In this document: one piece after another, positions 16,797 to 25,324 of the stretch
How the letters are laid out: every line of letters begins with the position of its first letter
Position numbering within the stretch: position 1 is the stretch's first letter
Source: Burkholderiales bacterium
GTDB taxonomy: Bacteria; Pseudomonadota; Gammaproteobacteria; Burkholderiales; Burkholderiaceae_C
NCBI GenBank assembly: GCA_016213205.1
Contig: JACRAZ010000052.1
Location: 1 to 53,588, forward strand
Length of the DNA stretch: 53,588 bases
Direction of reading: 5' to 3'
Program-made: the position numbers and the translations under genes
Notes under the pieces: generated by a model
Told to the model about the DNA's origin: nothing
The model's database searches: none
What the model saw: only the letters and a program-made list of their open reading frames with translations

Positions 16797-17204
16797 GTGT
16801 CGCACAGCCCCAGCCCCCTGCAGATCGCCACCAAGATCCATTTCTACCTGATGCGCGAGCTTGGCCAGGGTATCGATGTGGAAAAGATGCTGAAGCATCC
16901 GCGCTATGCCCGCGACGTGCTGCTGGTGTGCGATGCCTGCACCGGCACCGAGCTGGCCCAGCTGGCCGTGCAGTACCGCAGCGCACGCGACCTGTACAAG
17001 CGCCTGGACCAGCGCCAGGCCACCACCCCGCCCGGCCATGCCGCCCACCCGACCGAATGGTCGAAGGACACCACCGGCTTCGGCCTGTCACGGCCGATGG
17101 ATGAAACCGGCCCGGCCACCGGCCATGATGTGGGCCCCGATGCCGGCCAGCCGGCCGACACGCCGCGCCGCAGCTGGTTCTCGCGCTGGCGCAACAGCCG
17201 CTGA
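16797..17204 (+). CDS. Conserved hypothetical protein (135 aa)
   Basis: I do not recognise a named family. The first about 70 residues are helical (IATKIHFYLMRELGQGID, a YARDVLLVCDACTG segment with a C-x-x-C, LAVQYRSARDLYKRLDQR). The remainder is Pro/Gly/Asp-rich and probably disordered, ending in a basic RRSWFSRWRNSR. It starts with GTG, supported by AAGGAAA eight bases upstream. It is the only forward gene inside the leucine-degradation region and shares its upstream gap with the divergent liuE promoter. Its stop lies 16 bp from the liuD stop. Confidence 0.75.
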   Translation: MSHSPSPLQIATKIHFYLMRELGQGIDVEKMLKHPRYARDVLLVCDACTGTELAQLAVQYRSARDLYKRLDQRQATTPPGHAAHPTEWSKDTTGFGLSRPMDETGPATGHDVGPDAGQPADTPRRSWFSRWRNSR

Positions 17205-17220
17205 GCCCGGCCTGGCGCCA

Positions 17221-19245
17221 TCACGCCTGCAGCTTGAGCAGTTCTGCGCCTTCTGCCACCTGATCGCCCGCCGCGTACAGCAGCTCGGCCACCAGCCCGT
17301 CGTGCGGCGCGGTGAGCGTGTGCTCCATCTTCATCGCCTCCATCACCGCCACCGCCTGGCCCTTGGCCACGCGGTCGCCGGCCTTCACCAGCAGCGCCAC
17401 CACCTTGCCGGGCATCGGCGCGGTGAGGCGGCCGCCCTCGGCGGCGCTGTCGCCGGCATGGGCGATGACGTCGATCTCCTGCACCAGCGCCGAGCCCTCG
17501 CAGGAAAACACCGCCACCCGCTCGCCGTGCACATGCACGGTGAGCTGCAGGCGCCGATCACCCAGCGTCACGTCGTGCAGCGCCTCGCCGCGCGCGCGGG
17601 CGCTGAAGTCCCAGTTGCGTTCACCGAGGGTCAGCCGCTGCGAGCCGTCGTGCCAGCGCGCCAGCTCGACCCGGTGCTGCGCGCCCGCATGCTCGATGTG
17701 GAAGTGCCGCCGCGCGCCACGGTGGATGCGCCAGCCGTCGCGCCGCGACCACGGGTCGGCATCGGCCAGCGACTGTTCGTGCGCCAGCGCATGGGCCACC
17801 ACGCCGGCGGCCACGATCTCCAGCGCCAGCGGCGGCTGCTTCAGCACCTGGGCGCGTTCACGCTCGATCAGCGCGGTGTCCAGGTCGGCGGTGGCGAAGG
17901 CGCGTGAGTTGACCACCCGGCGCAGGAAGGCCACGTTGGTGTGCAGGCCGACGATCTGCGTGGCTTCGAGCGCCGCGTCCAGCCGCGCCAGCGCCTGCGC
18001 GCGGTTCTCGCCCCAGACGATGAGCTTGGCGATCATCGAGTCGTAGTAGGGCGTGATCGCATCGCCTTCACGCACGCCGGCATCCACCCGCAACGGCGCC
18101 GCGGGATGCACGGCCTGGCCGTCGGCATTGCGCGCAAAGGCCACGTGCGGCGGCCAGCGCAGCACGTCCATGCGGCCGGTGGCGGGCAGGAAGCCGGCAT
18201 CGGGGTTCTCGGCGCACACGCGCGCCTCGATCGCGTGGCCGGTGATGTGCAGTTCGTCCTGCCGGCGCGGCAGCGGCTGGCCGGCGGCCACCCGCAGCTG
18301 CCACTCCACCAGGTCCAGCCCGGTGATGGCCTCGGTGACCGGGTGCTCCACCTGCAGCCGCGTGTTCATTTCCATGAAGTAGAAGCGCAGGTCGCCATCG
18401 TCCAGCTCCTCGGCGATGAACTCCACCGTGCCGGCGCCCACATAGCCCACCGCCTGAGCGGCCGCCACCGCGGCAGCCCCCATCTCGGCGCGGCGCGCGG
18501 GGCTGAGGCCCGGCGCGGGCGCTTCCTCCAGCACCTTCTGGTGGCGGCGCTGCACCGAGCAGTCGCGCTCGAACAGGTAGACGCACTGGCCCTGGGTGTC
18601 GGCGAAGACCTGGATCTCGATGTGGCGCGGCTTGGTGACGTAGCGCTCCACCAGCACGTGGTCGTCGCCGAAGCCGGCCTTGGCCTCGCGCTGGCACGAG
18701 GCCAGCGCGGCGGCGAAGTCCTCGGCCTTGTCCACCCGGCGCATGCCCTTGCCACCGCCGCCGGCGCTGGCCTTGATCAGCACCGGGTAGCCGATGCGCT
18801 GGGCCTCGCGCGCTAGCAGCGCGGGGTCGTTGTCGACCCCGTGGTAGCCGGGCACCAGCGGCACGCCGGCCTTCTCCATCAGCGATTTGGCGGCGGACTT
18901 GCTGCCCATCGCGGCGATGGCCGAGGCCGGCGGGCCGATGAAGGCGATGCCGGCCTCGGCGCAGGCCTGGGCAAACGCCTCGTTTTCGGACAGGAAGCCG
19001 TAGCCCGGGTGCACCGCCTGCGCACCGGTGGCCTGCGCGGCCTCGAGGATGCGGTCGGCGCGCAGATAGCTCTCGCGTGGCGACGCGCCACCGATGGGCA
19101 CCGCTTCGTCGCAGGCCAGCACGTGCTTGGCGTTCGCGTCGGCGGCGGAATACACCGCAACGGTGCGGATGCCCATGCGGCGCGCGGTGGCGGCCACCCG
19201 GCAGGCGATCTCGCCGCGGTTGGCGATCAGGATCTTCTTGAACAT
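17221..19245 (-). CDS. liuD: 3-methylcrotonyl-CoA carboxylase alpha subunit
   Basis: A 674-residue biotin-dependent carboxylase subunit. Biotin carboxylase occupies about 1-450: start FKKILIANRGEIACR, ATP-grasp loop KASAGGGGKGMRRV, MEMNTRLQVEHPVTE. A linking BT-like domain follows (about 480-590), then a C-terminal biotinyl domain with VMEAMKMEHT carrying the biotin Lys. It transfers carboxyl to 3-methylcrotonyl-CoA together with the beta subunit encoded upstream. The start at 19245 follows TGGAG; an in-frame extension to 19287 lacks sense. It lies 10 bp after the DUF4126 gene. The pathway assignment comes from the beta subunit, hydratase and lyase nearby; propionyl- or geranyl-CoA carboxylase alpha subunits are similar in sequence. 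Confidence 0.92.
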   Translation of the reverse strand: MFKKILIANRGEIACRVAATARRMGIRTVAVYSAADANAKHVLACDEAVPIGGASPRESYLRADRILEAAQATGAQAVHPGYGFLSENEAFAQACAEAGIAFIGPPASAIAAMGSKSAAKSLMEKAGVPLVPGYHGVDNDPALLAREAQRIGYPVLIKASAGGGGKGMRRVDKAEDFAAALASCQREAKAGFGDDHVLVERYVTKPRHIEIQVFADTQGQCVYLFERDCSVQRRHQKVLEEAPAPGLSPARRAEMGAAAVAAAQAVGYVGAGTVEFIAEELDDGDLRFYFMEMNTRLQVEHPVTEAITGLDLVEWQLRVAAGQPLPRRQDELHITGHAIEARVCAENPDAGFLPATGRMDVLRWPPHVAFARNADGQAVHPAAPLRVDAGVREGDAITPYYDSMIAKLIVWGENRAQALARLDAALEATQIVGLHTNVAFLRRVVNSRAFATADLDTALIERERAQVLKQPPLALEIVAAGVVAHALAHEQSLADADPWSRRDGWRIHRGARRHFHIEHAGAQHRVELARWHDGSQRLTLGERNWDFSARARGEALHDVTLGDRRLQLTVHVHGERVAVFSCEGSALVQEIDVIAHAGDSAAEGGRLTAPMPGKVVALLVKAGDRVAKGQAVAVMEAMKMEHTLTAPHDGLVAELLYAAGDQVAEGAELLKLQA

Positions 19246-19255
19246 GCTCACTCCA

Positions 19256-19876
19256 TCAGGCAGCGCGCGCGCCGGCGAGGCGGCCACGCAGGGCTCGGAT
19301 CAGTCCGAGCAGGAACTTCATCAACAGCAGCGTCAGCGCCACCATCACGACCAGCGAGACAACCAGGCAGACCGCAAACACCAGCGGGTGCGTCCAGGCC
19401 AGCCACAGCATCACCGGCACCGCCACATCGCCCGCCAGTGACGCCGCGATATTCGAGAACGGCTCGGGCGAGGTGTTGATCGCCGCTCGCGTGGTGGCCT
19501 TGGCCACGTGGCTGGTGGCCGCGAGCGTGCCGCCCAGCAACGCCGCCATCACCGACCAGGTGCCCGCGTCAGCGCCGAAGACGCCTGCCGCCAGCGCCGC
19601 GCCGGCCGGGATGCGGATCAGCGTGTGCAGCGCATCCCACAGCGAATCCACCGCCGGGATCTTGTCGGCCACGAACTCGACCACCAGCATCAGCCCGGCA
19701 GCGCCCAGCACCAGCGGTTGCTGCAGCACCTGCAGGCCCGGCGGCAAGGTCACCCAGCCCAGCGCGCCGGCCAGCCCGGTGCAGAACACCACCGCATACA
19801 GCCGCAGCCCGCTGGCCCAGCCCAGCGCGGCGGCCAGGGCCAGCAGGTGCGAGGTGTCGATTTGCAGCGTGGACAT
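19256..19876 (-). CDS. DUF4126 family membrane protein
   Basis: A 206-residue protein with about five hydrophobic segments. Starting features are LLALAAALGWASGLRLYAVVFCTGL and VVEFVADKIPAVDSLWDALHTLIRIPAGA, which match DUF4126. A late segment (TSPEPFSNIAASLAGDVAVPVMLWLAW) is also characteristic, and the C terminus is basic. No function is known for the family. It sits between liuC (gap 17 bp) and liuD (gap 10 bp), so it is co-transcribed with leucine catabolism, but this may be passive. Confidence 0.82.
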   Translation of the reverse strand: MSTLQIDTSHLLALAAALGWASGLRLYAVVFCTGLAGALGWVTLPPGLQVLQQPLVLGAAGLMLVVEFVADKIPAVDSLWDALHTLIRIPAGAALAAGVFGADAGTWSVMAALLGGTLAATSHVAKATTRAAINTSPEPFSNIAASLAGDVAVPVMLWLAWTHPLVFAVCLVVSLVVMVALTLLLMKFLLGLIRALRGRLAGARAA

Positions 19877-19893
19877 GGCCGGTCGCCGGTGGG

Positions 19894-20679
19894 TCAGAGC
19901 TTCCAGCCCGGGTCCCGCTTGTTCAGGAACGCCTGCACGCCTTCCTTGCCTTCGTCGCTGGCGCGGATGTCGGCGATGCGGCGCGCGGTCTCGGCACGCA
20001 AGGCATCAGTGATCGGCTCGCCGGCCAGGTCCTGCACCAGGCGCTTGCTGGCCTTCACCGCCTGCGGGCCGTTGGCCACCAGGGTGGCCACGATGCGGTC
20101 GACCTCGGCATCCAGCGCGTCCGGCGGGGTGAGCAGGTGCACGAAGCCCAGGCGATGGGCCTCGCTGCTGCTGAACCGTTCGGCGGTGATGAAGTAGCGC
20201 CGCGCGGCCTGCTCGCCCAGCGCGCGGATCACGTAGGGGCTGATCGTGGCGGGCAGCAGGCCCAGCTTCGCCTCGCTGAGGCAGAAGTTCACGCCCTCGG
20301 CGGCCACCAGCACATCGCAACAGGCGGCCAGGCCCATGCCGCCGGCATAACAGTCGCCCTGCAGGCGCCCGACCACCGGATGCGGGCAGCGGTAGATCGT
20401 CCACAGCATGTCGGCCAGCGCCTGCGCGTCGGCGCGGTTCTGCTCCCAGCTGTAGTCAGCCATCGCGCGCATCCAGTTCAGGTCGGCACCGGCGCAGAAC
20501 ACCTTGCCATGGCCGCCCAGCACGATGGCGCGCAGCGAGTCATCGGCCGACAGCGCCGCGAAGCTGCGGCTCAACTCGGCGATCACCTCGCTGTTGAAGG
20601 CGTTGCGCAGCTCGGGGCGGTTCAGGTACACCCGGGCCACCGGGCCCTGGCGGGTGACCTCGATCAATGGGGCGGTCAT
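19894..20679 (-). CDS. liuC: Methylglutaconyl-CoA hydratase
   Basis: A 261-residue crotonase-fold enzyme that hydrates 3-methylglutaconyl-CoA to HMG-CoA. The oxyanion-hole segments FCAGADLNWM (about residue 61) and YAGGMGLAACCDVLVAA are clear. LSEAKLGLLPATISPYV, with its catalytic Glu and the ISPYV ending, is characteristic of the LiuC/GnyH group rather than generic enoyl-CoA hydratase. The start follows AGGAGACGAGCG. The ATG overlaps the stop of the upstream hydrolase gene by four bases. Its position among the MCC and lyase genes agrees. Confidence 0.92.
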   Translation of the reverse strand: MTAPLIEVTRQGPVARVYLNRPELRNAFNSEVIAELSRSFAALSADDSLRAIVLGGHGKVFCAGADLNWMRAMADYSWEQNRADAQALADMLWTIYRCPHPVVGRLQGDCYAGGMGLAACCDVLVAAEGVNFCLSEAKLGLLPATISPYVIRALGEQAARRYFITAERFSSSEAHRLGFVHLLTPPDALDAEVDRIVATLVANGPQAVKASKRLVQDLAGEPITDALRAETARRIADIRASDEGKEGVQAFLNKRDPGWKL

Positions 20680-21554
20680 CGCTCGTCTCCTGGGGTAAGG
20701 GGGTCCACCGGCAGGCCGGCGGCGGCCAGCGCGGCCATCACGGGCGGCACCCAGATGGCCAGGCCGGCGCGGCTGCCGAACATCAGGTGCGCGTCGTCGC
20801 CGAAGGGGCCGAAGGCCACCAGCTGGGCGGGACCGCCGTTGCGCACATAGCCTTCGTGTGCGGGGCGGGCAATCGCCGGGGGGAAGAAGCTGTCGTTCTC
20901 GCCATAGAACCAAAGCGAAGGCATCCGCACCACTGCGCCGTAGGCGGCGATGGCCGAGACCAGGGCCTGCTCCCAGCCCGCACAGAACTCCTCGCGCAGG
21001 CCGCCGGCAAAGTTCACCAGCAGCCGGGTGCCCAGGTGGGGCTGCGTGCCGTAGGCCAGCGTGGCCAGGCCACCGTGCGACTGGCCCATCACCACGTTGC
21101 GCGAGGCATCGGCCCAGGGCTGGGTGGCCAGCCAGTCGAGCGTGCGCCGGATCGAGTGCGCCTGGGTCCGGCCATCGGCGGCCACGTTGCAGCGGGAGGT
21201 GATTTCCATGCCGCCGGAGCCGGCGAAGCCCTGGCGCATCGGCGCCACCACGGCCCAGCCGCGGCGCACGAACTCGGCGGCCGCCCACACCGGCCGCCAG
21301 CGGGGCCGCAGGCGCTGGTTGCCGGTGGAACGCCCATGGTTGATCACCACCACCGGGAACGGCCCGTCGCCCGGCGGCTTGAACACGGTCACTTCGAGCT
21401 GCGGGTCCATCAGGCCGTCGGCCGGCACCGTCATCACCGCCTCGCCAAGGCGTCGGTCCAGCGGCGGGGTTTGCGCGTGCAGCGGCGCCGCAAGCTGGCC
21501 GGCCACGGCGAGCAGGCCAACCCGCAGCAGCCGGCGCAGGCCTCCGCCATGCAT
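20676..21554 (-). CDS. Exported alpha/beta hydrolase (dienelactone hydrolase-like)
   Basis: A 292-residue protein with a signal peptide (about 1-27, ending LHA-QT). Then an alpha/beta hydrolase: FPVVVINHGRSTGNQ oxyanion region, nucleophile elbow GQSHGG, acid YGENDSFF, and a final DDAHLMF with the catalytic His. The group is often labelled dienelactone hydrolase or peptidase-like. The substrate is unknown. It is coupled at both ends (TGATG with the GNAT gene, ATGA with liuC), which is odd for a periplasmic enzyme in a cytoplasmic CoA pathway. It may be a passenger. Confidence 0.82.
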   Translation of the reverse strand: MHGGGLRRLLRVGLLAVAGQLAAPLHAQTPPLDRRLGEAVMTVPADGLMDPQLEVTVFKPPGDGPFPVVVINHGRSTGNQRLRPRWRPVWAAAEFVRRGWAVVAPMRQGFAGSGGMEITSRCNVAADGRTQAHSIRRTLDWLATQPWADASRNVVMGQSHGGLATLAYGTQPHLGTRLLVNFAGGLREEFCAGWEQALVSAIAAYGAVVRMPSLWFYGENDSFFPPAIARPAHEGYVRNGGPAQLVAFGPFGDDAHLMFGSRAGLAIWVPPVMAALAAAGLPVDPLTPGDER

Positions 21555-22405
21555 CACGCCGCCTCTCCAGGCTCGACGCGCGTGTCGTGCAGCGCGCAGA
21601 CCCGGCCCTGGTCGAAGCGCCAGCGCGAACGCCACCGCACGGGCCGCGAACCCTGCCGGACAGTGACGTCCGAATGCACCTCGCCATCGTGCCGCACGGC
21701 CACGTCGTGCACCTGCACCGAGCGTGGCTCGCTGCCCTGCAGATGCTCGCGCAGCAGGCCCGCGGCCGGGTCGGTGAGCCAGGGCCGCGTGGCGGCCTCG
21801 TCACGCGCGGCGACGCAGGCCCACAGCGCGCGCACGATCGCCGCGCGGTGTTCACCATCGTCGGTGTGCGGCGCCGGGCCGGCCTCGGCCAGCGTCTTGA
21901 CCATGATGGTGCTGGCGTAGGTCTTGCCGCCCCACTGCACCTGCGCCACGTCGGCAAAGCCGGCGCGCTGGTAGCGCTGGCGCAGGTGGGTGGCCGGCAG
22001 CGCGGTGTCGAGCGCGAGCGCGCGGTGGCCCTGCTCGCGCGCCCACTGTTCGCAGGCCGCGAGCAGCCGGCCGCCCACGCCCGTACCCTGCAGCGCCGGG
22101 TCCACCGCGTACTGGTGCAGGTGCGCCACGTCGGCGCGGAAGAACCAGGGCGTCTGGCGCGCCCAGCGGTGCAGATCGGGGTCGAACATGCCGTCCACCG
22201 TGACGGTGCCGACCAGGCGCCCGCGCTGCAGCGCCACAACGCACTGCCCGCGCCGCACCCGCTCGCGCGTCGTCGCCACCGGCTGGTCCACCGCGGTGAA
22301 GTTCATGCCCGCTGCGCCCAGCGGCGCATAGGCGCGGTGCAGCAGCGCGGTCAGCTCGTCGAGGCAATCGTGCGCGGCCAGCGGCCGCAGCGTCACGGCG
22401 TCCAT
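21554..22405 (-). CDS. GNAT acetyltransferase fused to an NTF2-like domain
   Basis: A 283-residue two-domain protein. Residues about 1-165 form a GNAT fold: VAHLHQYAVDPALQGTGVGG holds the acetyl-CoA loop, and RYQRAGFADV the last strand. Residues about 180-283 look like an NTF2/SnoaL-type domain (IVRALWACVAARDEAATRPW ... VTVRQGSRPVRWRSRWRFDQGRVCALHDTRV). The ATG at 22405 lies 13 bp after the liuB stop; a GTG at 22435 would overlap it. The acetylated target is unknown. It lies within the MCC gene set and is probably co-transcribed. Confidence 0.78.
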   Translation of the reverse strand: MDAVTLRPLAAHDCLDELTALLHRAYAPLGAAGMNFTAVDQPVATTRERVRRGQCVVALQRGRLVGTVTVDGMFDPDLHRWARQTPWFFRADVAHLHQYAVDPALQGTGVGGRLLAACEQWAREQGHRALALDTALPATHLRQRYQRAGFADVAQVQWGGKTYASTIMVKTLAEAGPAPHTDDGEHRAAIVRALWACVAARDEAATRPWLTDPAAGLLREHLQGSEPRSVQVHDVAVRHDGEVHSDVTVRQGSRPVRWRSRWRFDQGRVCALHDTRVEPGEAA

Positions 22406-22418
22406 GCGCGCTGCGGCC

Positions 22419-24041
22419 TCACATGCGGAAGACACCGAACGTCGTCTCGGCGATCGGCGCGTTCAGGCTGGCCGACAGGCCCAGCGCCAGCACGCGGCGG
22501 GTGTCGGCGGGGTCGATCACGCCGTCGTCCCACAGCCGGGCGCTGGCGTAGTACGGGTGGCCCTGGGCCTCGTACTGGGCGCGGATCGGGGCCTTGAAGG
22601 CTTCCTCCTCGACGGCGCTCCACTGCCCGCCCTTGGCCTCGATGCCGTCGCGGCGCACGGTGGCCAGCACGCTGGCGGCCTGCTCGCCGCCCATCACGCT
22701 GATGCGCGCGTTGGGCCACATCCACAGCATGCGCGGGCTGTAGGCGCGGCCGCACATGCCGTAGTTGCCGGCGCCGAAGCTGCCGCCGATGATCACCGTG
22801 AACTTGGGCACCGCGGCGCAGGCCACGGCGGTGACCATCTTGGCGCCGGCGCGGGCGATGCCCTCGTTCTCGACCTTGCGGCCGACCATGAAGCCGGTGA
22901 TGTTCTGCAGGAACACCAACGGAGTCTTGCGCTGGCAGCACAGCTCGATGAAGTGCGCGGCCTTGTTCGCGCTTTCGGAGAACAGGATGCCGTTGTTGGC
23001 CACGATGCCCACCGGCATGCCCTCGATGTGCGCGAAGCCGCACACCAGCGTGGTGCCGTAGCGGGCCTTGAACTCGTCGAACTCGCTGCCGTCCACGATG
23101 CGGGCGATGACCTCGCGCACGTCGTAGGGCTTGCGGGTGTCGGTGGGCACGATGCCGTGCAGTTCCTCCGGCGCGTACAGCGGCGGGCGCGGCGGGCGCA
23201 GCGCGAGCTGCGTGTCCTTGCGCCAGTTCAGCCGGCCCACGGCCTGGCGCGCCAGGGCCAGCGCGTGCAGGTCGTTCTCGGCCAGGTGGTCGGCCACGCC
23301 CGACAGGCGCGTGTGCACGTCGCCGCCGCCCAGGTCTTCGGCGCTCACCACCTCGCCGGTGGCCGCCTTCACCAGCGGCGGGCCGCCGAGGAAGATGGTG
23401 CCCTGGTTGCGCACGATGATGGCTTCGTCGCTCATCGCCGGCACGTAGGCGCCACCGGCGGTGCACGAGCCCATCACCACCGCGATCTGCGGGATGCCCA
23501 TGCCACTGAGCGTGGCCTGGTTGTAGAAGATGCGGCCGAAGTGGTCGCGGTCGGGGAACACCTCGTCCTGGTTGGGCAGGTTGGCGCCGCCGGAATCCAC
23601 CAGGTAGATGCAGGGCAGGCGGTTCTCGCGTGCGATCTCCTGCGCCCGCAGGTGCTTCTTCACCGTGAGCGGGTAGTAGGTGCCGCCCTTGACGGTGGCA
23701 TCGTTGCAGACGATCACGCACTCGACGCCGTTGACGCGGCCGATGCCGGTGATCATGCCGGCGCTGGGGGCGGCGTCGCTGCCATCGCGATCCGGGTACA
23801 TGCCCAGCGCGGCCAGCGGCGCGATCTCGAGGAAGGGCGTGTCCGGGTCGAGCAGGCGTTCCACACGCTCGCGCGGCGGCAGCTTGCCGCGCGCCATGTG
23901 CTTGGCCCGGGCCTCGGCGCCCCCCCCTTCGGCGATGCGCGCCAGCGTGGCGTTCAGGTCGTCCACCAGCAGGCGCATCGCCGCCGCATTGGCCTTGAAG
24001 GATTCGGAGCGCGGTTGGATCTTGGCCGCAAGCACGGACAT
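22419..24041 (-). CDS. liuB: 3-methylcrotonyl-CoA carboxylase beta subunit
   Basis: A 540-residue carboxyltransferase that moves the carboxyl group from biotin to 3-methylcrotonyl-CoA. Two crotonase-like halves are visible. The N half has [40 protein letters not shown] and [17 protein letters not shown]. The C half has [32 protein letters not shown] and [15 protein letters not shown]. The SGGA(N/R)LP and GFMVG segments match the MCC beta subgroup. AAGGAGACACC precedes the ATG. It is the first gene of a reverse operon through liuC to liuD, with the divergent AraC-type regulator upstream. The isovaleryl-CoA dehydrogenase gene (liuA), usually alongside, is absent here. Confidence 0.93.
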   Translation of the reverse strand: MSVLAAKIQPRSESFKANAAAMRLLVDDLNATLARIAEGGGAEARAKHMARGKLPPRERVERLLDPDTPFLEIAPLAALGMYPDRDGSDAAPSAGMITGIGRVNGVECVIVCNDATVKGGTYYPLTVKKHLRAQEIARENRLPCIYLVDSGGANLPNQDEVFPDRDHFGRIFYNQATLSGMGIPQIAVVMGSCTAGGAYVPAMSDEAIIVRNQGTIFLGGPPLVKAATGEVVSAEDLGGGDVHTRLSGVADHLAENDLHALALARQAVGRLNWRKDTQLALRPPRPPLYAPEELHGIVPTDTRKPYDVREVIARIVDGSEFDEFKARYGTTLVCGFAHIEGMPVGIVANNGILFSESANKAAHFIELCCQRKTPLVFLQNITGFMVGRKVENEGIARAGAKMVTAVACAAVPKFTVIIGGSFGAGNYGMCGRAYSPRMLWMWPNARISVMGGEQAASVLATVRRDGIEAKGGQWSAVEEEAFKAPIRAQYEAQGHPYYASARLWDDGVIDPADTRRVLALGLSASLNAPIAETTFGVFRM

Positions 24042-24196
24042 GGTGTCTCCTTGGTATCTGGCCGGCCACGCGCCCGGCGCGGGGCGGTGAAAGGGCTGAC
24101 GCGGGGCCGATGCGAGGAATGTAGCGCGCCGCATCCCCCGCGCCACGGCCGACGGCCCCGCGGCGGCTGCCAATCAGGGTGCAAAATCTGCCAGTG

Positions 24197-25324
24197 ATGG
24201 CCAGCCACTCCACGCCCCCGCCGCACCCCCGCACCGGGCCCGGCCCGCGTGCCGGCAGCGGCACGGCGGTGACCCCGATCGCCTTCATCCAGGCCATGGC
24301 GCTGGCCTTGCGGCGTGGCGGCATCCCCGCCACCGAGGCCCTGGCCAGGGCGCAGATCGCGCCAGCCCTGCTGCGCAAGCCCGGCGCCCGGGTGAGCGCG
24401 GCGCAGATGGAGGCGTTTTCGGCCTGCGCGATGCAGGCGCTGGACGACGAGGCGCTGGGCTGGTTCTCGCGCCGGCTGCCCTGGGGCAGCTACGGCATGT
24501 TGCTGCGCGCCTCCATCAGCTCGCCGGACCTGGGCATCGCGCTGCAGCGCTGGTGCCGGCACCACGGCCTGCTGACCGACGACGTGCAGCTGAGCCTGCA
24601 GCGCCACGGCCCCACGGCGCAGCTGCGCATCACCGAGCGCCGGGTGCCGGGCGAGCTGCGCGAGCTGTGCCTCGTGACCCTGCTGCGCAACCTGCACGGC
24701 GTGGCCTGCTGGCTGGTGGATTCGCGCATCCCGCTGGAGCCGGTGATGTTCCCGTTCGGCGCGCCGCCGCATGCCGATGCCTACCCGCACATGTTTCCCG
24801 GCCCGGTGCAGTTCGGCGCGGCCGAGGCCGGCTTCGATTTCGACGCGCGCTACCTGGCACTGCCGCTGCGCCGCGACGAGCGCGCGCTGCAGCACCTGCT
24901 CAAGCGCGCGCTGCCGCTGACGGTGCTGCCCTACCGCCGCGACCGCCTGCAGGTGCGGCGCGTGCGCCAGCTGCTGCGGGCCGAACCGGCCGCGCCGCAC
25001 AGTGCCGACGCCGTGGCCGCGCGGCTGCATGTGTCGGTGCGCACGCTGCACCGGCAGCTGGCCGAGGAAGACAGCTCGCTGCAGGCCCTGAAGGACGAGG
25101 CACGGCGCGAGCACGCGCTGACGCTGCTGCACCGCAGCGAGCGCCCGATCAAGCAGGTGGCGCTGGCGGTGGGTTTTGCCAGCGAGAAGAGCTTTGCCCG
25201 CGCCTTCAAGGCCTGGACCGGGCAGACGCCGAGCCAGGCGCGCGAACAGGCCATCGAACAGACCCCTGGCGATGGCCGGCCGCGTCAGGGCCTGTCGTCG
25301 TGGCCCGGCGGGCCCAGCGCCTGA
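24197..25324 (+). CDS. AraC-family regulator, divergent from liu operon
   Basis: A 375-residue regulator. An N-terminal domain (about 30-225) resembles the Arabinose_bd (OruR/ArgR) ligand-binding type. The C-terminal double helix-turn-helix (about 270-355) includes LHVSVRTLHRQLAEEDSSLQ and QVALAVGFASEKSFARAFKAW. The start is uncertain: GTG at 24179 or ATG at 24197, neither with a clear ribosome site, so leaderless translation is possible. The gene is back to back with liuB across about 150 bp, so it probably controls leucine degradation. Known liu regulators in proteobacteria are MerR- or TetR-type, which makes this arrangement notable. Its 3' end overlaps the convergent TPR gene by 40 bp. 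Confidence 0.85.
   Translation: MASHSTPPPHPRTGPGPRAGSGTAVTPIAFIQAMALALRRGGIPATEALARAQIAPALLRKPGARVSAAQMEAFSACAMQALDDEALGWFSRRLPWGSYGMLLRASISSPDLGIALQRWCRHHGLLTDDVQLSLQRHGPTAQLRITERRVPGELRELCLVTLLRNLHGVACWLVDSRIPLEPVMFPFGAPPHADAYPHMFPGPVQFGAAEAGFDFDARYLALPLRRDERALQHLLKRALPLTVLPYRRDRLQVRRVRQLLRAEPAAPHSADAVAARLHVSVRTLHRQLAEEDSSLQALKDEARREHALTLLHRSERPIKQVALAVGFASEKSFARAFKAWTGQTPSQAREQAIEQTPGDGRPRQGLSSWPGGPSA

Noticed and set aside
24042..24196. Promoters in the liuB/AraC divergent gap
   Set aside because: Only isolated -10-like hexamers (for example TACATT on the reverse strand near 24118) with no matching -35 could be found.
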